Made by a program: the position numbers and the translations under genes. From an uncultured Litoreibacter sp. (GTDB taxonomy: Bacteria; Pseudomonadota; Alphaproteobacteria; Rhodobacterales; Rhodobacteraceae), in the NCBI GenBank assembly GCA_947501685.1, contig CANMWQ010000003.1, positions 434,001-498,000 of the forward strand: a stretch of 64,000 nucleotides of DNA, written 5' to 3'. How positions within the stretch are numbered: position 1 is the stretch's first letter; every line of letters begins with the position of its first letter. The notes beneath the pieces were generated by a model. That model was given only the letters and a program-made list of their open reading frames with translations. It made no database searches and had not been told where the DNA came from. Shown here in pieces: positions 55,345 through 63,558 of the stretch.

Positions 55345-55890
55345 TTAGCGTGGCGCGTCGATCCATGTGCCGGGGGCGAGGTCACCCAAGCGCCAGTCGC
55401 CAATTGAGATGCGGATCAGGCGCAATGTGGGGTGTCCCACGGCGGCGGTCATGCGGCGGATCTGGCGGTTTTTGCCTTCCGTGATCGTGAGTTGCAGCCA
55501 GCTGTCAGGCACCGTTTTGCGAAACCTGACCGGAGGCGTGCGGGGCCAGAGCCAGTCAGGCTCGGCGGTCAGCATGGCTTTGGCTGGAGCGGTGGGTCCG
55601 TCTTTCAGGCGCACGCCGTCGCGCAGGGCTTTGAGCGCGGCTTCATCCGGCACGCCTTCAACCTGTGCCAGATAGGTTTTCGGCAGCTTGTGTTTGGGGT
55701 GGGCAATCCGCGCCTGCAGCTTGCCATCATCGGTCAGCACCATCAGCCCCTCGCTGTCGCGATCCAGCCGTCCGGCGGCATAGACGCCTTTGACGTCGAT
55801 AAAATCGGCCAATGTCGTGCGTTTCGTGCCCTCATCGGTGAATTGCGACAGGCAGTCATACGGTTTGTTGAACAGAATTATGCGGGTCAT
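55345..55890 (-). CDS. Pseudouridine synthase, RluE/RsuA-type
   Basis: The 181-residue protein lacks an S4 domain. It has the catalytic [16 protein letters not shown] motif (Asp in RLD) plus the [11 protein letters not shown] and [22 protein letters not shown] segments of the RsuA/RluE/RluB group. It opens [14 protein letters not shown], very like RluE, which modifies U2457 of 23S rRNA in E. coli. The exact uridine target is inferred. It starts at ATG 55890 and lies opposite to cvpA and purF. Confidence 0.9.
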   Translation of the reverse strand: MTRIILFNKPYDCLSQFTDEGTKRTTLADFIDVKGVYAAGRLDRDSEGLMVLTDDGKLQARIAHPKHKLPKTYLAQVEGVPDEAALKALRDGVRLKDGPTAPAKAMLTAEPDWLWPRTPPVRFRKTVPDSWLQLTITEGKNRQIRRMTAAVGHPTLRLIRISIGDWRLGDLAPGTWIDAPR

Positions 55891-56014
55891 GGCGCTGCAT
55901 TGCCATATCTGGGGGCAATGATGCAATCAGGCCCCCAACTGTGGGGTGACTTTGCACGCGGGCTGCCCTATTTCTTGTGCCATTGCTGTCACGCGGATTC
56001 GGAGCTGCCACTTC

Positions 56015-57505
56015 ATGCCAGACGCGGAAATGAACCACGACGAAACCCAGGAAAACTGGTACGCGAGCCCGTTTGACGACGATAAGCTGAAAGAGGAATG
56101 CGGGATATTCGGCGTGGTCGGTGTGGCCGACGCCGCCAATTTCGTGGCCCTTGGCCTGCATGCGTTGCAACATCGTGGGCAGGAAGCGGGCGGCATCGTC
56201 TCCCATGACCCGGAGGCCGGGTTTCAATCCGCGCGCCGCTTTGGCTATGTGCGCGACAATTTCACCTCCCATAAGGTGATGGAAACGCTGCCCGGCCCGG
56301 TGGCCATCGGGCATGTGCGCTACTCCACCGCCGGCTCCAAGGGGCAGACCGCCATTCGCGACGTGCAGCCCTTCTTTGGAGAGTTCTCCATGGGCGGGGC
56401 CGCGATTGCGCATAATGGCAACATCACCAATGCCGACGCGCTGCGCCGCGAGCTGGTCGAGCGTGGATCGATCTTTCAAAGCTCCTCGGACAGCGAGTGC
56501 ATCATCCACCTGATGGCGCGCTCCATGGGACGCAACATCCCCGACCGTATGGAAGAGGCGTTGCGCAAAGTGGAGGGTGCATTTTCCGTGGTGGCCATGA
56601 CGCGCACCAAGATCATCGGCGTGCGCGACCCGCTGGGCGTGCGCCCGCTTGTGCTGGGCAAGATTGGCGACGGCTGGGCGCTGAGTTCAGAGACCTGCGC
56701 GCTCGACATTATCGGCGCGGAGTTCATCCGCGAAATCGAGCCTGGCGAGATGGTGGTGATCACCGACAAAGGCGTGCAATCGCATTTCCCCTTCCGCCCG
56801 CAAAAGTCGCGATTTTGCATCTTTGAGCATGTCTATTTTTCCCGCCCGGATTCGATCCTCGGCGGGCGCTCGGTCTATGAGACGCGTGAAAATATCGGGC
56901 GTGAGCTGGCCAAGGAGGCCCCGGTTGACGCCGATCTGGTCTGCCCGGTGCCGGACTCAGGCACGCCTGCGGCCATCGGCTATGCGTTGCAATCGGGCAT
57001 CCCTTACGCGATGGGCATCATCCGCAACCAGTATATGGGCCGCACTTTCATTGAGCCCACGGAGCAGATCCGCAACATGGGCGTCCGCCTCAAGCTCAAC
57101 GTCAACCGCGCGCTGATCAAGGGCAAGCGGGTGATCTTGGTGGATGACAGCGTGGTGCGCGGCACCACCTCGCGCAAAATCAAGGAGATGATCCTCGATG
57201 CGGGCGCGGCTGAGGTGCATTTCCGCATCGCGTCGCCCCCCACCGCATGGCCTTGTTTTTATGGGGTCGACACGCCGCAACGCGAAAAACTGCTGGCCGC
57301 CACCATGTCCGAGGAAGAGATGCGCGACCATCTGGGCGTCAACAGCCTGAAATTCATCACGCTCGATGGGCTTTACCGCGCCGTGGGTCAGGCCAAGCGT
57401 GACAATGACAGCCCGCAATATTGCGACGCGTGTTTCTCCGGCGAGTACCCGGTGGCGCCCTCAGACCAGATCACCAAAGGGTTTGAGCTGAAGGCCGCAG
57501 AGTAG
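56015..57505 (+). CDS. purF: Amidophosphoribosyltransferase
   Basis: PurF makes phosphoribosylamine from PRPP and glutamine, the first committed purine step. The 496-residue protein carries a propeptide ending before nucleophile Cys29 (ECGIFG), the PRPP loop VILVDDSVVRGTTS and four cysteines at the Bacillus-type [4Fe-4S] positions (RFCIFEHVYF, WPCFYG, CDAC). So it is the iron-sulfur, propeptide-bearing class. GGAG lies 10 nt before the ATG at 56015. The frame extends further upstream without support. Confidence 0.95.
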   Translation: MPDAEMNHDETQENWYASPFDDDKLKEECGIFGVVGVADAANFVALGLHALQHRGQEAGGIVSHDPEAGFQSARRFGYVRDNFTSHKVMETLPGPVAIGHVRYSTAGSKGQTAIRDVQPFFGEFSMGGAAIAHNGNITNADALRRELVERGSIFQSSSDSECIIHLMARSMGRNIPDRMEEALRKVEGAFSVVAMTRTKIIGVRDPLGVRPLVLGKIGDGWALSSETCALDIIGAEFIREIEPGEMVVITDKGVQSHFPFRPQKSRFCIFEHVYFSRPDSILGGRSVYETRENIGRELAKEAPVDADLVCPVPDSGTPAAIGYALQSGIPYAMGIIRNQYMGRTFIEPTEQIRNMGVRLKLNVNRALIKGKRVILVDDSVVRGTTSRKIKEMILDAGAAEVHFRIASPPTAWPCFYGVDTPQREKLLAATMSEEEMRDHLGVNSLKFITLDGLYRAVGQAKRDNDSPQYCDACFSGEYPVAPSDQITKGFELKAAE

Positions 57506-57607
57506 CTGTGGATTAATCCTGCGGTTTCGAAACGTATTGTTTCCAATCCCGCACCTTGAGGCCCCCCGCCGCTTCCGCCACATTTGACCCCAGTTGTATG
57601 GGGGTAC
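57506..57607. other. Short intergenic leader upstream of the putative small membrane peptide
   Basis: This forms part of a 302-bp gap between purF and bioY. It holds a perfect 10-bp palindrome GGATTAATCC (57510-57519) close to the purF stop. No terminator with a T-run is evident for purF. Confidence 0.3.
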
Positions 57608-57691
57608 ATGAGTATGCGGTTTTTCGGGCTTGGGTTGCCAATATTGGAATTGGCGTTCTTCGGGCTCGTGATATTTGCATCTATGCAATAA
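57608..57691 (+). CDS. Putative 27-residue single-helix membrane peptide
   Basis: ATG at 57608 is preceded by GGGGG with suitable spacing. The frame encodes a basic start (MSMR), then an almost wholly hydrophobic helix (FFGLGLPILELAFFGLVIF) and ASMQ, then TAA. It has the length and pattern of bacterial small membrane proteins. The composition could be chance in a 302-bp gap; no homologue is known to me. A second ATG two codons in is an alternative start. Confidence 0.4.
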   Translation: MSMRFFGLGLPILELAFFGLVIFASMQ

Positions 57692-57719
57692 CCGCGATGC
57701 AGGAGATGCGGACCGCGCC

Positions 57720-57760
57720 CAGAGCCCCTGAATAGAACCAGAGCCCCCGAATAGAAAAAG
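57720..57760. repeat. Direct repeat of about 20 bp, two copies
   Basis: AGAGCCCCTGAATAGAACC (57721-57739) is followed at once by AGAGCCCCCGAATAGAAAAA (57741-57759). It lies beside the terminator hairpin and has no evident function. Confidence 0.6.
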
Positions 57761-57790
57761 CCGCCCCGGATGTTCTCCGAGGCGGCTTTT
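57755..57790 (-). terminator. Bidirectional rho-independent terminator downstream of bioY
   Basis: The stem AAAAGCCGCC (57756-57765)/GGCGGCTTTT (57781-57790) extends inward with CCGGA/TCCGA and one mismatch. T-runs occur on both strands. It begins 18 bp after the bioY stop on the minus strand and could also stop transcripts coming from purF or the small peptide. Confidence 0.85.
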
Positions 57791-57807
57791 CTCGTTTTTG
57801 AGACGGC

Positions 57808-58383
57808 TTAGCTCTTGCGCAACGCCTTGAACGCGCCGGAGACCAGCAGCGCCGCCAACAGCGCCTTGACCGCGTCGCCCAGCAGGAACGGGGTCGCGAA
57901 GCCTGCAAAGACCTTGTCTGCACTGAGGCCAGCCCAGCCAGCCTCGATGCCAAAGGCGTTGGCCACGCCCAGCGGCCAGGCCAGACCCGGCAGGTAGATG
58001 AAGGCGGCTGCCACGAGGCTTGCGACCAGCATGGCGATAAAGCCGCGCCCAGCGGCCAGACCTGCGATATAGGCCATGCCCACGAAGCCGATCAGGAAGC
58101 CAGCGGTCGGCCCCGCCATATAGGCAAGCGACGCGCCGCCATTGGCAAAGACCGGCAGGCCTGCGGCCCCCTCAGCGAGGTAGGCCAACACGGTGACCGC
58201 GCCCAGACGGGCACCAAAGGCCAGCCCGACAGCAAGGATCGCCAGAGTTTGCAGCGTCATCGGCACCGGGAAGAACGGGATCGAGATTTGCGCCGCAATC
58301 GCGATGAATATCGTGCCGGCCACCACCAGCAATGTCTTTTTCAAAAGCGTGTCCGCGCCAAAGGCGGCTTGGGTGAATGTCAT
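57808..58383 (-). CDS. bioY: Biotin transporter substrate-binding subunit BioY
   Basis: The 191-residue membrane protein has six hydrophobic helices and BioY motifs: QISIPFFPVPMTLQTLAIL, YLAEGAAGLPVFANGG and AGPTAGFLIGF. BioY is the S component of ECF-type biotin uptake and can work alone or with BioMN. No BioMN genes are present here. The ATG at 58383 is chosen because homology begins there. It is divergent from the SDR gene. Confidence 0.93.
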   Translation of the reverse strand: MTFTQAAFGADTLLKKTLLVVAGTIFIAIAAQISIPFFPVPMTLQTLAILAVGLAFGARLGAVTVLAYLAEGAAGLPVFANGGASLAYMAGPTAGFLIGFVGMAYIAGLAAGRGFIAMLVASLVAAAFIYLPGLAWPLGVANAFGIEAGWAGLSADKVFAGFATPFLLGDAVKALLAALLVSGAFKALRKS

Positions 58384-58499
58384 GGTTGGGCCCTCTGTCC
58401 AAGTTTTCCCCGTTTTCAGCAGTGCAGGCTGTAAAGTCAAGCAGGCGCGCCCTCGTTTTGCCTCTTGAACTGCCCTGCCCCCGATGGGACACCCGTTCC

Positions 58500-59156
58500 A
58501 TGACACAAGACACAGATAAAATCGCGCTGGTCACTGGCGCGTCGCGCGGCCTCGGGGCCGCCTGCGCTGAGCGTCTCACCGCGCATGGCTATCACATCGT
58601 GGCTTTGGCCCGCACCACCGGCGCGCTGGAAGAACTTGACGACCGCATTCAGGCCAAAGGGGGCTCGGCCACTCTGGTCCCGGTGGATCTGAGCAATGAC
58701 GACGCAATGCGCCAAATCTGCCGCTCGATCTTTGAGCGCTGGGGCAAGCTGGAGCTGATGGTGCATGCCGCCATTCACGCAGCACCGCTCTGCCCCGCCT
58801 CCCATATCGACGCCAAAGATCTGGAAAAATCCCTGACCGGCAATGTCACGGCAACGGCCCAGCTGATTTCCAACACGGAGCCCCTGCTGAAAGCCGCCAA
58901 GGGTCAGGCGGTGTTTTTCAACGACCCCGTCAAATCCAAACGCTTCCACGCCACCTATGGTCTCACCAAAGCCGCACAAATGCGGCTGGCGCGCAGCTGG
59001 CAGGACGAGGCGCAGGCCTCCGGCATCACTGTCCATATCCTTGAGCCCGCGCCCATGCCCACCGCCACCCGCGCGCGGTTTTATCCCGGCGAAGACCGCG
59101 CCGCGTTGACCCCCTGCGCAGAGGAGGCAGAGCGCCTTCTCACCCCTCTGCTCTGA
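58500..59156 (+). CDS. SDR-family protein lacking the catalytic serine
   Basis: The 218-residue protein has the SDR cofactor loop TGASRGLG (12-19), Asn114 and the YxxxK pair Tyr153/Lys157. The serine normally about 13 residues before the tyrosine is missing: the segment reads VFFNDPVKSKRFHATY. The protein is short, like YciK-type SDRs. It may be catalytically altered. It lies 11 bp upstream of an aminotransferase gene, probably as one operon. The substrate is unknown. Confidence 0.85.
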   Translation: MTQDTDKIALVTGASRGLGAACAERLTAHGYHIVALARTTGALEELDDRIQAKGGSATLVPVDLSNDDAMRQICRSIFERWGKLELMVHAAIHAAPLCPASHIDAKDLEKSLTGNVTATAQLISNTEPLLKAAKGQAVFFNDPVKSKRFHATYGLTKAAQMRLARSWQDEAQASGITVHILEPAPMPTATRARFYPGEDRAALTPCAEEAERLLTPLL

Positions 59157-59167
59157 AAGGCCGCCCC

Positions 59168-60295
59168 ATGAAAATCCGCGAGTTTGGCGTCGAGATGTGG
59201 ATGAACGCCTATGAAAACCACTGCCAGCTGAACCTTGCGGAGACCTGTGTAGCCTCCGTCACGCTTAACGAGCTGACCCGGCTCTCGGGTCGCAATGACG
59301 ACGCCTTGTCGGAGCTGATGGAACGCCCGATGACCTACGGCGCCATTGAAGGCGCCCCCCGCCTGCGCGACGCCATCGCCACGCTCTACACAGGTCAGAC
59401 CCAAGGCAACATTGTCACCACCCATGGCACGATCGGTGCCAATGCGCTGATCTACAAGACGCTGGTCCATCCCGGCGACCATGTGGTTGCCATCCGCCCC
59501 AGCTACCAGCAGCATTACTCCATCCCCGAAAGCCAGGGGGCCGAGGTCTCCGCGCTGCACCTGCGCGAAGAAGACGGGTTTCTTCCTGATCTGGACGCGC
59601 TCAAGGCGCTGCTCAAACCCAACACCAAGCTGGTCTCGCTGACCAACCCCAACAACCCCACCGGCGCGCTGATGGATGCGGACTATCTCAAGCAGCTGGT
59701 CGAGACCGTTGCCCCCACCGGGGCCTATATCCTCTCCGACGAGGTCTATCGCGGCACCGAGCAGGGCTCAGACCAGATTACCCCCGCCATGGCTGATCTC
59801 TATGCCAAAGGCATCTCCACGGCAGGCATGTCCAAGGCCTTCTCGCTGGCAGGCCTCCGCCTTGGCTGGATCGCGGCCCCTAAGGACGTCATCGCGCAGG
59901 TGATGATCCACCGCGACTATGACACGATCAGCATGGGCCAGCTCGACGAGTATTTCGCCACGATGGCGCTGGAGGCCAAAGACGCGCTCCTCGCGCGTTC
60001 TCGCCAGATCACGCGGGCCAATCTCGCCACGCTGGATGCGTGGATCGCGCAGGAGCCACGCCTGAGCTACATCAAGCCGCAAGCCGCCACGATCTGCCTG
60101 CTGAAATACGATATGGATATCCCCAGCCATGATCTCTGCGTGGCTCTGTTGGAGCAAACCGGCATCCTGCTCACCCCCGGCTCCGCCTTTGATATGGAAG
60201 GCTATCTGCGCATCGGCTTTGCCAATCACCCGCATATTCTCGAAGAAGGCCTGCCCAAACTCAGCGCCTTCCTGCGCCAATACGACGAGGCCTAA
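59168..60295 (+). CDS. Class I/II PLP-dependent aminotransferase
   Basis: The 375-residue fold-type I enzyme has the PLP lysine Lys223 in GMSKAFSLAGLRLGW, LTNPNNPTGAL, YILSDEVYRG (PLP aspartate/tyrosine) and a C-terminal YLRIGFAN arginine region. An amino acid:keto acid aminotransferase is likely; substrate specificity cannot be read. It is probably cotranscribed with the upstream SDR gene. A hairpin repeat follows its stop. Confidence 0.88.
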   Translation: MKIREFGVEMWMNAYENHCQLNLAETCVASVTLNELTRLSGRNDDALSELMERPMTYGAIEGAPRLRDAIATLYTGQTQGNIVTTHGTIGANALIYKTLVHPGDHVVAIRPSYQQHYSIPESQGAEVSALHLREEDGFLPDLDALKALLKPNTKLVSLTNPNNPTGALMDADYLKQLVETVAPTGAYILSDEVYRGTEQGSDQITPAMADLYAKGISTAGMSKAFSLAGLRLGWIAAPKDVIAQVMIHRDYDTISMGQLDEYFATMALEAKDALLARSRQITRANLATLDAWIAQEPRLSYIKPQAATICLLKYDMDIPSHDLCVALLEQTGILLTPGSAFDMEGYLRIGFANHPHILEEGLPKLSAFLRQYDEA

Positions 60296-60316
60296 CCCCA
60301 AAGGCGCCCGTCCCCC

Positions 60317-60371
60317 CTATCACTGCTTCAAAAATACTCCGGAGGGGTCCGGGGAGGCAGAGCCTCCCCGG
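60317..60371 (+). repeat. 3'-end hairpin repeat family I, copy D
   Basis: The head CTATCACTGCTTC + AAAAATACTCC (60317-60340) is followed by GGAGGGGT and a 10-bp hairpin CCGGGGAGGC-AGA-GCCTCCCCGG (60349-60371). It lies between the convergent aminotransferase and ABC exporter genes, oriented with the aminotransferase. The stem differs in sequence from copies A and C but pairs perfectly. Confidence 0.85.
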
Positions 60372-60408
60372 CGTCGCGACGCGCGCAGCGCGGCGCAAAA
60401 CCAAACCC

Positions 60409-62238
60409 TTAAGCCACCACATCCTCATCTTCGGACAATTGCCGGTGCCACAGCGCCGCATAACGCCCGTCGCGCGCCAGCAACGCGTCATGCTCCCCAC
60501 GCTCCACAATCACGCCGCCTTCGAGCACCACAATCTCATCCGCATGCGCAATGGTCGACAAGCGGTGCGCAATCGTCACCACGGTGCGCCCCGCGCCAAG
60601 CCCTTGCAGCGCCTCCTGAATGTCGGCTTCTGTCTCCGTGTCCAGCGCGGAGGTCGCCTCGTCCAGCAGCAGGATCGGCGGGTTTTTCAGCAATGTGCGC
60701 GCAATGCCCACGCGCTGTTTCTCGCCGCCCGACAGTTTCAACCCGCGCTCGCCCACAGTGGTCTCGTAGCCATCGGGCAGCGACAGGATAAACTCGTGGA
60801 TCTTGGCGTCTTTCGCCGCCTGCTCGATCTCCGCCCGGGAGGCCTCGGGCCGACCATAGGCAATGTTGTAAAGCACCGTGTCATTGAACAGCACCGTGTC
60901 CTGCGGCACCACGCCGATCTGGGCGTGCAGGCTGTCTTGGGTGACGTCGCGCAGGTCTTGCCCGTCAATGGTCAACGCGCCCGCGCCCACGTCATAAAAG
61001 CGAAACAAGAGCCGCCCAATGGTCGATTTGCCGGAGCCCGAGGGCCCCACAATCGCCACCGTCTGCCCCGCGCCCACACGCAAAGACACACCCTTCAATA
61101 TGGGGCGCGCCGCGTCATAGCCAAAGCGCACGTCATGCAGCTCCACCACGCCGCGCTCCACCTTCAATTCGGACGCGCCGTCCTTGTCCTGCACCTCCGC
61201 CGGTTGGCCCAGCAATTCAAACATCTCGCCCATATCGACCAGCGCCTGACGTATCTCGCGGTAGACCGTGCCCAAGAAGTTCAAAGGTGTGACGATCTGG
61301 ATCATATAGGCATTCACCATGACGAAATCGCCCACGGTCAGGCGGCCCTCCTGCACGCCCATCGCGGCCATCACCATCACCGCGACGAGCCCGCCGGTGA
61401 TCAGCACGGATTGCCCGAAATTCAAAAACGCCAGCGAATAGGACGTCTTCAGCGCCGCGGCCACGTATTTTTCCATCGCGCCGTCATAGCGTTCGGCCTC
61501 GCGGGCCTCCGCGCCGAAATACTTCACCGTCTCGAAATTCAGCAGTGAATCAATCGCCTTCTGATTGGCATCCGTGTCCTGATCATTCATCTCCTTGCGC
61601 ATCTTCACGCGCCATTCGGTCACCGCGAAGGTGAACCATGTATAGAGCACAAGCGTGACAAGAACGACCACCAAGTACCAGATATCAAACACAAATGCCA
61701 AGATGACGCCGATCATCAGCAGTTCCAGGATCAGCGGCCCGATGGAGAAAAGCAGGAAGCGCAGCAGGAACTCCACGCCTTTGACGCCGCGCTCAATGAT
61801 CCGGCTCAGCCCGCCGGTTTTGCGGGTGATGTGGTAGCGCATCGAGAGGCGGTGAATATGGGTAAATGTCTCCAAGGCCAGCATGCGCAAAGCGCGCTGC
61901 CCCACCAGCGCAAAGACCACGTCGCGCATTTGCTGAAAACCCACATTGATCAGCCGCGACACGCCGTAAGCCAGCGTCAGCCCAATCGCGCCCGCCCCCA
62001 GCATCCAGCCCGGGCCCGCCTCCTCGCCCGCCAGCGCGTCGGTCGCGGCCCCGAACAACGGAGCGGCCAGCACCGCCAGCACTTTGGACAGCAGCAAGAA
62101 CCCCATCGCGATCACCACACGGCGTCTGACCCAAGCCACATCTTCGGGCCACAAATAGGGGATCACCCGCTTGACCACGCGCCAGCCGTCGCGGCGCAAA
62201 TCCTGGTTGAGGCGGGCGTCTGAGACTTCGGTGACCAT
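60409..62238 (-). CDS. ATM1-type ABC exporter (fused permease-ATPase)
   Basis: The 609-residue half-transporter has a six-helix membrane domain (about 50-340) and an ATPase domain with Walker A GPSGSGKST, signature LSGGEKQRVGIART and Walker B ILLLDEATSALDTETE. RDVVFALVGQRALRMLALETFTHIHRLSMRYHITRKTGGLSRIIERG matches the Atm1/HMT1 group (motif given here in part by its key residues RYHITRKTGGLSR), which exports glutathione-linked compounds and aids metal/Fe-S homeostasis. It probably works as a homodimer. The start is ATG 62238 without a strong ribosome binding site. Confidence 0.9.
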   Translation of the reverse strand: MVTEVSDARLNQDLRRDGWRVVKRVIPYLWPEDVAWVRRRVVIAMGFLLLSKVLAVLAAPLFGAATDALAGEEAGPGWMLGAGAIGLTLAYGVSRLINVGFQQMRDVVFALVGQRALRMLALETFTHIHRLSMRYHITRKTGGLSRIIERGVKGVEFLLRFLLFSIGPLILELLMIGVILAFVFDIWYLVVVLVTLVLYTWFTFAVTEWRVKMRKEMNDQDTDANQKAIDSLLNFETVKYFGAEAREAERYDGAMEKYVAAALKTSYSLAFLNFGQSVLITGGLVAVMVMAAMGVQEGRLTVGDFVMVNAYMIQIVTPLNFLGTVYREIRQALVDMGEMFELLGQPAEVQDKDGASELKVERGVVELHDVRFGYDAARPILKGVSLRVGAGQTVAIVGPSGSGKSTIGRLLFRFYDVGAGALTIDGQDLRDVTQDSLHAQIGVVPQDTVLFNDTVLYNIAYGRPEASRAEIEQAAKDAKIHEFILSLPDGYETTVGERGLKLSGGEKQRVGIARTLLKNPPILLLDEATSALDTETEADIQEALQGLGAGRTVVTIAHRLSTIAHADEIVVLEGGVIVERGEHDALLARDGRYAALWHRQLSEDEDVVA

Positions 62239-62321
62239 AGGGGGTGGGGCTTTCAGCAAGGCTAGGCTTTGCAACCTAGTCCTGCACCACGCCAAGGGCC
62301 AGAGCGCAGCCGCCTAAAACC

Positions 62322-62441
62322 CGCAATAAAGCGTCGCAATAAAACGAAGCCTCGGCCCCAGCGGGGTCTTGTTGCAAATATGCTGCCGCTAAATCTCTCA
62401 ATTTCCCCGCGCATCCCGCGAATGGTTTATTTATGGTAAAC
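62322..62441 (+). promoter_or_regulatory. Upstream region of the Hint-protein gene with direct and inverted repeats
   Basis: The 284-bp gap before the Hint-domain gene holds two direct copies of CGCAATAAA (62322-62330, 62335-62343), 13 nt apart. An inverted repeat GTTTA-N7-TAAAC (62425-62441) lies in a locally AT-rich stretch. These are possible regulator sites for the divergent ABC exporter and Hint genes; no matching regulator is identified. Confidence 0.35.
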
Positions 62442-62522
62442 AGGTTGAAAAGAAACCAGAAAATGGGGGAGAGCTGAGGCCTGCCGACCACAATCTACGG
62501 GGCGTTTCGAACGGATTCGACC

Positions 62523-63533
62523 ATGACAGATGCCATGGCCGGTTTCGCGACCTTTGGCGCAAGTTTCCAGATCAGCGCCTATAGCCAGATCACCATCTCG
62601 GACGGGGCCGATCCCACCATCATTGATGGTGATGATATTTCGAATGAAACCCCCAACGACCCTACCCAAACCTATCTGGGAAATGCGTTTTTCTGGGATT
62701 ACACCATTCAGGTGAATGACGGGGTAAACACCTATAGTATCGGCATTTTTGACTATGACATCAACGGCAACGGCACCAGTGGCGGGGTCGATGCCGAGGA
62801 CGGGTTCTTCATCGGGTTCATCGACGGCCAGATCCCGCCCCTCAACACCACGCTGACCTTTGGCCCTATTCTGGACAATGGTCCCGATATTGACGAGGAA
62901 ACGGTGGTGCCCTGCTTTACCGCAGGCACGCGGATTGCCACGCCGGACGGCCCCCGGCTGGTGGAGGCCTTGCGCGTCGGAGACCTCGTGGAGACCGCGG
63001 ATAACGGCCCGCAACCGATCCGCTGGATTGGCAGCCGCACGCTTGGCGCAGAGGCGCTCGCCGTGCGGCCAAAGCTGCGTCCTGTGCGGATTTCCGCCGG
63101 GGCTTTGGGCTTCGGGCTGCCGCGCCACGATCTGCTGGTGTCGCGCCAGCACCGGATGCTGGTTCGCTCGCCCATTGCCAGGCGGAAGTTTGGCACCGCG
63201 GAAGTGCTGCTGCCCGCCATCAAGCTGATAGACATGCCCGGCGTTTTCATCGACGAGGACGCGACGCCCGTGACCTATATCCACATCCTGTTTGACGCCC
63301 ATGAGATCGTGTTTGCCGAGGACGCGCCGTCCGAGAGCCTCTTTACCGGGCCGCAGGCCCTTGCCAGCCTTGGCGAAGACGCGGTTGAGGAAATCGCGGC
63401 GCTGTTCCCCGAGCTGTTGTCGCCCGCGCACCGCCCCCGGTTTGCCCGCCATGTGCCGCAGCGCGCCAGACAGACGCGCCGCCTGTTGGAGCGCCATATC
63501 CGCAACGATAAACCGCTGCTCACCCGCCATTAA
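62523..63533 (+). CDS. Hint-domain protein (Hint_2 type)
   Basis: The 336-residue protein has an acidic Asp/Gly-rich N-terminal region (1-125, many D/N/G as in secreted calcium-binding proteins). A Hint domain follows, starting at Cys131 (CFTAGTRIATPDG) with LPRHDLLVSRQHRML and YIHILFDAHEIVFAE. Hint domains are related to intein/hedgehog self-processing modules; in Rhodobacterales this type usually ends secreted proteins. No classical signal peptide is seen, so type I export is possible (inference). The C-terminus is basic. Confidence 0.88.
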   Translation: MTDAMAGFATFGASFQISAYSQITISDGADPTIIDGDDISNETPNDPTQTYLGNAFFWDYTIQVNDGVNTYSIGIFDYDINGNGTSGGVDAEDGFFIGFIDGQIPPLNTTLTFGPILDNGPDIDEETVVPCFTAGTRIATPDGPRLVEALRVGDLVETADNGPQPIRWIGSRTLGAEALAVRPKLRPVRISAGALGFGLPRHDLLVSRQHRMLVRSPIARRKFGTAEVLLPAIKLIDMPGVFIDEDATPVTYIHILFDAHEIVFAEDAPSESLFTGPQALASLGEDAVEEIAALFPELLSPAHRPRFARHVPQRARQTRRLLERHIRNDKPLLTRH

Positions 63534-63558
63534 GACCGGGGTTTAGCCTCGGGGGCCG

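Noticed and set aside
62913-63320. Hint domain as a possible intein
   Set aside because: There is no C-extein continuation, no homing endonuclease and no terminal His-Asn before Cys/Ser; it is a Hint_2-type module.
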